DNA from: Massilia sp.
GTDB lineage: Bacteria > Pseudomonadota > Gammaproteobacteria > Burkholderiales > Burkholderiaceae_D
Length of the DNA stretch: 5,782 bases
Assembly (NCBI GenBank): GCA_003484545.1
Contig: DNCF01000112.1
Coordinates: 1-5,782 of the forward strand
Direction of reading: 5' to 3'
Both the position numbers and the translations under genes were made by a program. The notes under the pieces are model-generated. The model saw only the letters and a list, made by a program, of their open reading frames with translations. It did no database searches and was not told the DNA's origin. Position 1 is the first letter of the stretch. Each line of letters opens with the position of its first letter. This document shows, one piece after another, positions 1 through 5,202 of this stretch.

Positions 1-563
1 CCCCGCCCGCCGCGAAAGCCGAACGCGAGCGCCTGGCGCGCGAGGCGGCCAAGGCCGGCAAGCCGGCGCCGAAACCGCTGCCCGAGCCGGAAGAGCCGAA
101 AGTGGCCGAGCAGGCGCAGGAAGAGCGCACGCCGGACATCTCGCTGGCGCCGGCCGCGCCGGCGGGGGCGTTCGCCAAGATGAAGGGACGGTTGACGAAA
201 CCGGTCAACGGCACCATCGCGGCGCGCTTCGGCGCCAAGCGCGGCGGCGACGGCCCGAGCTGGAAAGGCATGTTCATCAAGGCGCCGGAAGGCACCGAGG
301 TGCGCTCGGTCGCGGTCGGCCGCGTCGTGCACTCGGGCTGGATGCGCGGCTTCGGCAACCTGATCATCATCGACCACGGCGGCGATTACCTGTCGATCTA
401 CGCCAACAACCAGACTTTGTTGAAACGCCTGGGAGACGCCGTGCGCGCCGGCGAGCCGATTGCGAGTGCGGGCAATACCGGCGGTAACGAGGAATCGGGT
501 CTATACTTCGAGCTCAGGCATCTAGGCAAGGCTTTCGATCCGGCGAGCTGGATCAACTTCTAG
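1..563 (+). CDS. envC: EnvC-like murein hydrolase activator, degenerate M23/LytM domain (5' partial)
   Basis: The reading frame is open from the first complete codon at base 3, so the N-terminus lies outside the window; the GTG at 102 is internal and not the start. What remains is 186 residues: an Ala/Lys/Glu/Arg-rich stretch (end of a probable coiled coil), a Pro/Glu-rich linker, then a C-terminal LytM (peptidase M23) fold from about base 190 to the stop. Sequence such as WKGMFIKAPEGTEV, IIIDHGGDYLSIYANN and GLYFELR matches the EnvC pattern. The usual zinc ligands are missing: no HxxxD (WKGMF instead), YAN for YAH, and LYFE for LHFE. In the family, such domains do not cut peptidoglycan but activate periplasmic amidases (AmiA/AmiB type) during cell separation. 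The TAG at 561-563 lies 8 nt before the protease gene, suggesting co-transcription. Another catalytically inactive LytM factor is possible; the symbol is by homology. Confidence 0.87.
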   Translation, partial: PPAAKAERERLAREAAKAGKPAPKPLPEPEEPKVAEQAQEERTPDISLAPAAPAGAFAKMKGRLTKPVNGTIAARFGAKRGGDGPSWKGMFIKAPEGTEVRSVAVGRVVHSGWMRGFGNLIIIDHGGDYLSIYANNQTLLKRLGDAVRAGEPIASAGNTGGNEESGLYFELRHLGKAFDPASWINF

Positions 564-571
564 GGGTAGCA

Positions 572-2044
572 ATGGGCAACAAAGCAAAGAACGCGGGACT
601 GGTCGGCCTCGGCCTGGTGGCCGGGGTGGCCTTGACGGTGCAGGTCTCGGCCTGGGCGCAGAAGGGCGCGGACAGCCCGCTGCCGCTCGAGGAGCTGCGC
701 CAGCTGGCCGACGTGTACGGCCTGATCAAGAGCGACTACGTGGTGCCGGTCGAGGACAAGAAGCTGCTGTCCGAAGCCATCTCCGGCATGGTCGCCTCGC
801 TCGACCCCCATTCGGTCTACCTCGACCAGAAGGCCTACCGCGAGATGCGCGAAAGCGTGCAGGGCAAGTTCGTCGGCATCGGCATCGAGGTCGCCAGCGA
901 GGACGGCTACGTGAAGATCGTCTCGCCGATCGAGGATTCGCCGGCCTACCGCGCCGGCATCAAGGCGGGCGATTTGATCACCCGCATCGACAACGTCCCG
1001 GTCAAGGGCCTGGCGATCGACGAAGCCGTCAAGAAAATGCGCGGCAAGCCCGGCACCAAGGTCACGCTGACCATCGCCCGCCGCGGCGACGACCGCCCCT
1101 GGGTGGTGCCCGTGATGCGCGAGGAAATCCGCGTGCAGAGCGTCAAGGCCAAGATGGTCGAGCCTGGCTACGCCTGGGTGCGCATCAGCCAGTTCCAGGA
1201 AGCGACCCTGGACGAACTGGCGAGCAAGACTGCCGCCCTGTACCAGGAAAACCCGAACATCAAGGGCCTGGTGCTCGACCTGCGCAACGACCCGGGTGGC
1301 CTGCTGCCGGGCGCGATCGGCGTCTCGACCGCCTTCCTGCCCAAGGAAGAGCTGATCGTCTCGACCAAGGGGCAGATCGCGGACTCGAACCAGGCATATT
1401 ATGGCCGGCGCGAATTCTACGCGCCGCGCGGCGCCGACCCGCTGGCGAAGATGCCGGCGCAGTTGAAAACCGTGCCGATGGTGGTGCTGGTCAACGGCGG
1501 CTCGGCCTCGGCCTCGGAGATCGTCGCCGGCGCCCTGCAGGACTACAAGCGCGCGATCATCATGGGCAGCCAGACCTTCGGCAAGGGCTCGGTCCAGACC
1601 CTGCGCCCCCTGTCCGCCGATACCGCCATCAAGCTGACCACGGCACGCTACTACACGCCGAAGGGCCGGCCGATCCAGGCCACCGGCATCGCGCCAGACC
1701 TCGCGGTGGAAGAAACCGCCGAGGGCGACGGCCTGAACGCGCTGCGCGTGCGCGAAGCCGACCTGCAGCGCCACCTCACCGGCGAGAACGAGCAGCCGAA
1801 CGCGGGCAAGGCGCGCGACGAAGCCGAGCAGCGCCAGAAGGCCCTGGCCGCATTGAAGAACCGCCAGCCGCTGGAACTGGGCGGCAAGGACGATTTCCAA
1901 TTGGCGCAAGCGCTGAACCACTTCAAGGGCTTGCCGGTGAAGACGGCCAAGCCCGAGGCGGTGGAAGTCGAGCCGTCGACCGAGGCGAAAGCCTTGCCGG
2001 GCGCCGAGACGAAACCGCCGGAGTTGAAGGGCAATAAGAAATAA
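572..2044 (+). CDS. ctpA: S41 family carboxy-terminal processing peptidase (CtpA/Prc type)
   Basis: A 490-residue periplasmic serine protease that trims or degrades envelope proteins from exposed C-termini. The N-terminus has a hydrophobic signal segment (about 8-26) ending in AWA at 27-29, a possible signal peptidase I site. A PDZ domain spans about 98-180 (starting GKFVGIGIEV), followed by the S41 catalytic core. The nucleophile should be Ser313, the middle Ser of GSASASE, with Lys338 in FGKGS as general base; the 25-residue Ser-Lys spacing is that of the family. The core ends with YYTPKGRPIQATGIAPD. A charged tail of about 115 residues rich in Glu, Lys and Pro follows and looks poorly folded. 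ATG 572 is supported by an AGGGG ribosome site at 562-566. In E. coli, Prc with NlpI controls peptidoglycan hydrolases, so pairing with an EnvC-like gene suggests a shared role in wall turnover; this is inference. The symbol within the Ctp family is approximate. Confidence 0.94.
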   Translation: MGNKAKNAGLVGLGLVAGVALTVQVSAWAQKGADSPLPLEELRQLADVYGLIKSDYVVPVEDKKLLSEAISGMVASLDPHSVYLDQKAYREMRESVQGKFVGIGIEVASEDGYVKIVSPIEDSPAYRAGIKAGDLITRIDNVPVKGLAIDEAVKKMRGKPGTKVTLTIARRGDDRPWVVPVMREEIRVQSVKAKMVEPGYAWVRISQFQEATLDELASKTAALYQENPNIKGLVLDLRNDPGGLLPGAIGVSTAFLPKEELIVSTKGQIADSNQAYYGRREFYAPRGADPLAKMPAQLKTVPMVVLVNGGSASASEIVAGALQDYKRAIIMGSQTFGKGSVQTLRPLSADTAIKLTTARYYTPKGRPIQATGIAPDLAVEETAEGDGLNALRVREADLQRHLTGENEQPNAGKARDEAEQRQKALAALKNRQPLELGGKDDFQLAQALNHFKGLPVKTAKPEAVEVEPSTEAKALPGAETKPPELKGNKK

Positions 2045-2070
2045 TTTTATAGCGGCACGGGTCGCTAACC

Positions 2071-2094
2071 GTAGGGCGGGCACCCCGTGCCCAC
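2071..2094 (+). repeat. REP-like palindrome, copy 1
   Basis: The copy begins GTAGGGCGGGCAC and ends GTGCCCAC. Arms GGGCAC and GTGCCC pair across a CCC loop; after one C/A mismatch two more G:C pairs follow, using bases just past the copy. It is in the same orientation as copy 2, starting 40 bp upstream of it, but more diverged. The 5' GTAGGG tag outside the hairpin is shared by all copies. Confidence 0.75.
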
Positions 2095-2110
2095 CATAAC
2101 GTCGAGGTCC

Positions 2111-2140
2111 GTAGGGTGGGCACTCCGTGCCCACGCGAAA
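2111..2140 (+). repeat. REP-like palindrome, copy 2 (left arm of an inverted pair)
   Basis: The copy has the 5' tag GTAGG and an 8-bp stem GTGGGCAC/GTGCCCAC around a TCC loop, ending GCGAAA. Its 30 bases match the reverse complement of 2266-2295 at 29 positions; the only difference is the loop base at 2124. This asymmetric tag plus imperfect hairpin is the general form of bacterial REP elements moved by RAYT transposases. No RAYT gene is in the window. Confidence 0.82.
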
Positions 2141-2181
2141 TGTCGCGCAGTGTTAGCGCTGCCTTTGCCGCGATCTCAGGC

Positions 2182-2244
2182 ATGTCGAAACGTATCCGAA
2201 TGATCATTTGGAAGCGCTACCGTAAGACGGTTTTGCAGTACTAA
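2182..2244 (+). pseudogene. Possible remnant of a group II intron maturase C-terminus
   Basis: A 20-codon open stretch, ATG 2182 to TAA 2242-2244, lies inside the core between the inverted REP copies. It reads MSKRIRMIIWKRYRKTVLQY. The run RIRMIIWKRYRK resembles the 'RRxRxxxWKQWKR' pattern at the end of the GIIM maturase domain of group II intron reverse transcriptases. The frame is open back to an ATG at 2140, but the residues before 2182 do not look like the family and no reverse transcriptase is present. It may be a decayed intron tail carried between the repeats, or a chance likeness in a short peptide. The resemblance is from memory, without an alignment. Confidence 0.3.
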
Positions 2245-2265
2245 CCGAGCCAGCACCGCTCGCAC

Positions 2266-2295
2266 TTTCGCGTGGGCACGGCGTGCCCACCCTAC
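2266..2295 (-). repeat. REP-like palindrome, copy 3 (inverted, right arm)
   Basis: On the minus strand it reads GTAGGGTGGGCAC, a GCC loop, then GTGCCCACGCGAAA. It forms the same 8-bp stem as copy 2 and faces it across 125 bp, so the two copies look like a REPIN-type doublet spanning 2111-2295. The moeB reading frame extends upstream into this repeat as far as a GTG at 2283; the residues added there are repeat-derived, which argues for the internal ATG start. Confidence 0.82.
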
Positions 2296-2345
2296 TGTCA
2301 GCGCCGTCGGCTTCGTTCAGCGCTCGCAGTAATATATCCACCCCC

Positions 2346-3107
2346 ATGAACGACACCCAGCTCCTGCGCTATTCGCGCCACATCCTGCTCGACGAGATCG
2401 GCATCGAAGGCCAGCAGCGCCTGCTCGACGCGCACGCCCTCGTGATCGGTGCCGGCGGCCTCGGTTCGCCCGCCGCGCTCTACCTGGCCGCCAGCGGCGT
2501 CGGCCGCATCACCCTGGTCGATGACGACGAGGTCGATCTGACGAACCTGCAGCGCCAGGTCATGCACACGACCGCACGCATCGGCAGCCCGAAGGTCGAG
2601 TCCGGCCGCGCCGCGCTGCACGCGATCAACCCGGAAGTCGAGGTGGTGGCCCTGCGCGAACGCGCCGGACCGGAACGATTACGGGAACTTGCGCGCTCGG
2701 CTACGGTCGTACTTGATTGCAGCGATAACTTTGCCACCCGTCACGCCGTGAACCGCGCCTGTGTCGCGGCCGGGGTGCCGCTGGTGGCGGGGGCGGCGAT
2801 TCGTTTCGACGGACAATTGTCGGTATTCGACATGCGTCAAGAAAATTGCCCCTGCTACGCCTGCCTCTTTCCCGAGGACAGCGGTTTCGAGGACGTTGCG
2901 TGCAGCACCATGGGGGTGTTCGCGCCGCTGGTCGGCATCGTCGGCGCCGTGCAGGCGGCCGAGGCGCTCAAGCTGATCATGCACATCGGGCAAACGCTGG
3001 CCGGACGCCTGCTGCTGCTCGACGGCCGCGGGATGGAGTGGACCAGCATCGGCGCGGCGCGCAATCCGGCCTGTCCCGTCTGCGCACGACGCGACGCGCA
3101 CGCTTGA
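2346..3107 (+). CDS. moeB: Molybdopterin-synthase adenylyltransferase (MoeB/ThiF/HesA family)
   Basis: A 253-residue E1-like enzyme, the usual size for MoeB and ThiF (about 250). It should adenylate the C-terminal Gly-Gly of a small ubiquitin-like sulfur carrier (MoaD for molybdopterin, or ThiS for thiamine) with ATP in the cytoplasm. The nucleotide-binding loop GAGGLGSP is at 35-42, DDDEVDLTNLQRQ at 59-71 carries the conserved Asn/Arg, and DCSDN at 124-128 holds the Mg-ATP aspartate. Zinc ligands are C170/C173 (CYAC) and C243/C246 (CPVC). C186 lies in ACSTMGVFAPLVG, which is closer to MoeB than to ThiF as I recall them. No rhodanese domain is present. I start at ATG 2346, giving MNDTQLLRYSRHILL, the normal N-terminus; the longer frame from GTG 2283 encodes REP sequence. 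No clear ribosome site is visible. MoeB versus ThiF cannot be settled here; many beta-proteobacteria may use one enzyme for both. Confidence 0.9.
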   Translation: MNDTQLLRYSRHILLDEIGIEGQQRLLDAHALVIGAGGLGSPAALYLAASGVGRITLVDDDEVDLTNLQRQVMHTTARIGSPKVESGRAALHAINPEVEVVALRERAGPERLRELARSATVVLDCSDNFATRHAVNRACVAAGVPLVAGAAIRFDGQLSVFDMRQENCPCYACLFPEDSGFEDVACSTMGVFAPLVGIVGAVQAAEALKLIMHIGQTLAGRLLLLDGRGMEWTSIGAARNPACPVCARRDAHA

Positions 3108-3152
3108 GCTGCGCTCTTGCCAGCTCTGCAATACAATGTCGCACCCATGGCA

Positions 3153-3162
3153 AGTGGCCACT
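3153..3162. promoter_or_regulatory. Perfect 10-bp palindrome over the gspG -35 box
   Basis: AGTGGCCACT is its own reverse complement and covers the proposed -35 hexamer, a position where a dimeric repressor could block RNA polymerase. A 10-bp palindrome is expected a few times by chance in a window this size, so only its location makes it notable. No regulator is identifiable here. Confidence 0.25.
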
Positions 3163-3183
3163 GTCAAAAATCGGCCTTATACT
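3155..3183 (+). promoter_or_regulatory. Candidate sigma-70-type promoter for the gsp operon
   Basis: TGGCCA (3155-3160, 4 of 6 to TTGACA) and TATACT (3178-3183, 5 of 6 to TATAAT) are separated by 17 bp. Transcription would begin near 3190, leaving a leader of about 30 nt before gspG ATG 3220. This supports the 3220 start over the in-frame ATG at 3136, which lies upstream of the promoter. The region is less GC-rich than the flanking genes. The prediction is by eye only. Confidence 0.5.
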
Positions 3184-3219
3184 AAGTCGATTGTTCCGAT
3201 CCACCTCTCAAGATTGACT

Positions 3220-3672
3220 ATGCATAACGTATCGCACCGTGCAGTTGGCCGCCGTTTCGCACGCGGCTTCACCCTTGTTGAAATCATGGTTGTCGTGGTC
3301 ATCATCGGCATCCTCGGCGCGCTCGTGCTGCCGAAGGTGCTGGGCCGTACCGGCGAATCGCGTGTGGTCGCCGCCAAGACCGACATCGCCACCCTGATGC
3401 AGGCACTCAAGCTGTACAAGCTGGATAACCAGCGCTATCCGACCACCGAGCAGGGCCTGCAGGCCCTGACCACCCGCCCGACCTCGGGCCCGGCCGCCAA
3501 CGGCTGGAAGGAAGGCGGCTACATCGAGCGCCTGCCGAAGGATCCGTGGGGCAATCCTTACCAGTACCTGTCGCCGGGCCTGCACGGCGAGATCGACGTG
3601 TTCTCGTTCGGCGGCGACGGCCAGGCCGGCGGCGAGGGCGAAGACGCCGACGTCGGTTCCTGGCAGCAGTAA
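3220..3672 (+). CDS. gspG: Type II secretion major pseudopilin GspG
   Basis: A 150-residue prepilin that polymerises into the periplasmic pseudopilus driving type II secretion. The 16-residue basic leader ends in RG, with cleavage expected before Phe17 by prepilin peptidase, followed by FTLVEIMVVVVIIGILGALV; Glu21 is the conserved Glu+5. The mature part has the GspG hallmarks YKLDNQRYPTTEQGLQAL, LPKDPWGNPYQY and the C-terminal FGGDGQAGGEGEDADVGSW loop, whose aspartates (D133, D142, D144) are probable calcium ligands as in PulG. The start at ATG 3220 gives a normal leader; the in-frame ATG at 3136 would give 44 residues and precedes the likely promoter. Only a weak AAGA (3210-3213) serves as ribosome site. 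It is the first gene of gspGHIJK and follows moeB by 112 bp, so in this genome gspF is not directly upstream. Confidence 0.96.
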   Translation: MHNVSHRAVGRRFARGFTLVEIMVVVVIIGILGALVLPKVLGRTGESRVVAAKTDIATLMQALKLYKLDNQRYPTTEQGLQALTTRPTSGPAANGWKEGGYIERLPKDPWGNPYQYLSPGLHGEIDVFSFGGDGQAGGEGEDADVGSWQQ

Positions 3673-3681
3673 CGTCCTGTC

Positions 3682-4191
3682 ATGGCTGCCGTCGCGGCGC
3701 CGCGCAGAAGCACCGGCTTCACGCTGGTCGAAATCCTGGTCGTGATGGTCATCATCGGCATCACGTTGGGCATGGCCTCGCTCAATGCGATCCCGAGCCC
3801 GCGCCAGGACCTCGAAAACGAGGCCAAGCGCCTGACCCTGCTGCTGCAACTGGCGCGTGACGAGGCCATCGTGCGCAACCGCGAAGTGGCCTTCGAGGCC
3901 ACCCCCGAGCGCTACCGCTTCATCGTCCGCACCGACACCGGCTGGACGCCGATGAACCAGGACGACCTGCTGCGCGAACGCGCTTTCCGCAACGCGCCCC
4001 TGCGCCTCCTGCTCGATCCGCCGGCGGCCGGCGGTGGTGGCGGCGACGCGCTGCGCGTGACCTTCGGCCGCGAGCCGGTACACAAGCCCTTCCGCCTGAC
4101 CCTGGCCAGCGGTAACCACAGCGTGGCGATCCGCGCCGACGGCGTCGGCCACTTCGTCGTCGTCGATCCCGCCACCGAAGGCATCCAATGA
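3682..4191 (+). CDS. gspH: Type II secretion minor pseudopilin GspH
   Basis: A 169-residue prepilin-like protein. The leader MAAVAAPRRSTG is cut before Phe13, followed by FTLVEILVVMVIIGITLGMA with Glu17 at +5. The helix continues into RQDLENEAKRLTLLLQLARDEAIVRNREVAF, the pattern shared by GspH and FimT proteins, and the C-terminal half is predicted beta-rich. A run of five glycines near residue 115 probably forms a flexible loop. GspH belongs to the minor pseudopilins associated with the pseudopilus tip. It lies 9 nt after gspG with no clear ribosome site, so translation may depend on ribosomes finishing gspG. Its stop codon overlaps the gspI start (ATGA). GspH is variable in sequence, so its position in the operon is strong support. 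Confidence 0.92.
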   Translation: MAAVAAPRRSTGFTLVEILVVMVIIGITLGMASLNAIPSPRQDLENEAKRLTLLLQLARDEAIVRNREVAFEATPERYRFIVRTDTGWTPMNQDDLLRERAFRNAPLRLLLDPPAAGGGGGDALRVTFGREPVHKPFRLTLASGNHSVAIRADGVGHFVVVDPATEGIQ

Positions 4192-4559
4192 CATCCCGCG
4201 CGCAAGGCTTTACCCTGCTCGAGGTGCTGGTGGCCCTGGTCATCGTCGGCACCGCGCTCGGCGCCGGCCTGCGCGCCGTCGGCAGCCTGACCGCGAACAG
4301 CGCCGGCCTGCGCGCGGCCATGATGGCGACCTGGTCGGCCGAGAACCGGCTGGTGCAGATCCGCCTCGGCCGCGAATTTCCCGAAGTGGGCAAGCGCAAC
4401 TTCGCCTGCGGCCAGGGCGACCTCGAATTGATCTGCCAGGAAGAAGTGCTGGTCAGCCCGAATCCCCAGCTGCGCCGGGTCGAGGTCTCGGTGTTCGACA
4501 AGGCCAATCCCGAGCGCCGCATCCTGAAGCTGGTCCAGCTGGTATTAAGGCCGCGATGA
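4188..4559 (+). CDS. gspI: Type II secretion minor pseudopilin GspI
   Basis: A 123-residue minor pseudopilin of normal family length. A short leader MTSRAQG is cut before Phe8, followed by FTLLEVLVALVIVGTALGAG with Glu12 at +5. The family motif AENRLVQIRL follows the helix. Two cysteines (ACGQGDLELIC) could form a disulfide in the periplasm; I am not certain how widely this pair is conserved. In structural work on the family, GspI forms the core of the GspI-J-K tip complex. The start overlaps the gspH stop (ATGA), with GAAGG at 4177-4181 as ribosome site. The 3' end, coding for the final Arg-Pro-Arg and stop, is part of a 14-bp tandem duplication leading into gspJ. Confidence 0.94.
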   Translation: MTSRAQGFTLLEVLVALVIVGTALGAGLRAVGSLTANSAGLRAAMMATWSAENRLVQIRLGREFPEVGKRNFACGQGDLELICQEEVLVSPNPQLRRVEVSVFDKANPERRILKLVQLVLRPR

Positions 4560-4573
4560 GGAGGCCGCGATGA
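4556..4573 (+). other. Five-codon mini-ORF linking gspI and gspJ
   Basis: ATG 4556 overlaps the gspI stop (ATGA), encodes MRRPR, and ends at TGA 4571-4573, which overlaps the gspJ start (ATGA). It arises from the 14-bp duplication and repeats the Arg-Pro-Arg-stop of gspI. Whether it is translated is unknown; it could pass ribosomes from gspI to gspJ, or be an accident of the duplication. Confidence 0.3.
4559..4564 (+). promoter_or_regulatory. gspJ: Strong ribosome binding site of gspJ
   Basis: AGGAGG starts on the last base of the gspI stop codon and lies 5 nt before ATG 4570. It is the best Shine-Dalgarno match in the operon and decides in favour of 4570 over the in-frame ATG at 4582. Confidence 0.75.
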
Positions 4574-5202
4574 AGGGAACGATGAAAGCGGCGCGCGGCT
4601 TCACGCTGGTCGAACTGCTGGTGGCGATCGGCATCCTGGCGATGGTCGCCGTGCTCGGCTGGCGCGGCCTGGACGGCATCGTGCGCGCCCGCAGCGCCCT
4701 GACCGAGCAAATGGAAACCACGCGCGGCATGCAGCTCGCCTTTGCCCAGCTGCAAAGCGACTGCGAGCACGCGGCCGACGCCAGCATCCTCGGACGCCGC
4801 CGTCCCTTCCTGCACCAGGAGGACGGCCGCATCACCCTGGTGCGTACCGTCTTCAACGAGAACGAGCCGGCCCGCCTGCAGGTCATCGCGTACCGCCTGG
4901 TGAACGGGCAGTTGCTGCGGCGCGAATCGATCGCCACGCGCGACCTGGTCCAGCTCGACGCGCTGTGGCAGGCCGCGATCAGCGACACCGACACGACTCC
5001 GGCGGTAGTGCTGCAGGGCGGCATCGAGGCGATGGCCGTGCTGATCTGGCAGAACGGCGCCTGGCGGCCCCAGGTGGACGCCAATCCGCAGGCGCCGGTG
5101 ACGAGCGCCTCGGCGCTGGCCATCACCGGGCTGCAGGTGGTGCTGCGTCCGCGCGGATTTCCGCAGCCGCTGACCAAGTCCTTCCTGCTGGGGAGCATCT
5201 GA
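4570..5202 (+). CDS. gspJ: Type II secretion minor pseudopilin GspJ
   Basis: A 210-residue minor pseudopilin. The leader MKGTMKAARG is cut before Phe11, followed by FTLVELLVAIGILAMVAVLG with Glu15 at +5. WRGLDGIVRAR just after the membrane helix is characteristic of GspJ, as are the later MQLAFAQLQSDCEH segment and the closing LPLTKSFLLG-like end (QPLTKSFLLGSI). A beta-rich periplasmic domain fills the rest, as expected of a GspJ that binds GspI and GspK at the tip. Start choice rests on the AGGAGG site; ATG 4582 would leave only a 6-residue leader. The stop TGA shares its last base with the gspK start (TGATG), implying coupled translation. Confidence 0.94.
   Translation: MKGTMKAARGFTLVELLVAIGILAMVAVLGWRGLDGIVRARSALTEQMETTRGMQLAFAQLQSDCEHAADASILGRRRPFLHQEDGRITLVRTVFNENEPARLQVIAYRLVNGQLLRRESIATRDLVQLDALWQAAISDTDTTPAVVLQGGIEAMAVLIWQNGAWRPQVDANPQAPVTSASALAITGLQVVLRPRGFPQPLTKSFLLGSI

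Larger units (their letters stand above)
2045..2345. other. Non-coding gap with three REP-like palindromes between ctpA and moeB
   Basis: No intact gene of recognisable family is visible here. The gap holds a REP copy at 2071-2094, a second copy in the same orientation at 2111-2140 and an inverted copy at 2266-2295. The 125-bp core between the last two has a lower GC content than the neighbouring genes and contains a short open frame discussed separately. None of the hairpins is followed by a T-run, so I do not call a classical intrinsic terminator, although folded REP RNA may protect or end the upstream transcript. An AT-rich patch (TAATATATCC, 2330-2339) sits just before moeB but lacks a convincing -35 box. 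Confidence 0.8.
4548..4575 (+). repeat. 14-bp tandem duplication at the gspI/gspJ junction
   Basis: Two adjacent 14-bp units, 4548-4561 and 4562-4575, match at 13 of 14 positions (AGGCCGCGATGAGG and AGGCCGCGATGAAG). Each holds an ATGA. In the first unit it overlaps the gspI stop codon; in the second it starts gspJ. The boundary between the units creates AGGAGG (4559-4564), a strong ribosome site 5 nt before gspJ. Confidence 0.85.

Noticed and set aside
560..2134. A 524-codon open frame on the minus strand covering the whole protease gene
   Set aside because: It is the mirror of a strongly coding GC-rich + strand gene, its translation is Arg/His/Leu/Ala-rich without recognisable domains, and it begins inside a REP repeat.
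2283..2345. Upstream GTG extension of the moeB frame
   Set aside because: The extra 21 residues come from REP sequence and are absent from the normal family N-terminus.
3106..3126. Hairpin GAGCTG/CAGCTC just after moeB as a terminator
   Set aside because: The stem is only 6 bp with a 9-nt loop, it overlaps the stop codon, and no T-run follows.
3132..3137. TACAAT as an alternative -10 box upstream of gspG
   Set aside because: No acceptable -35 at 16-18 bp spacing; TTGCCA at 3117 is only 9 bp away.
3208..4194. A 328-codon minus-strand open frame opposite gspG and gspH
   Set aside because: The composition (Asp/Asp/His/Val runs) is an antisense artefact of GC-rich codons, while the + strand carries clear pseudopilins.
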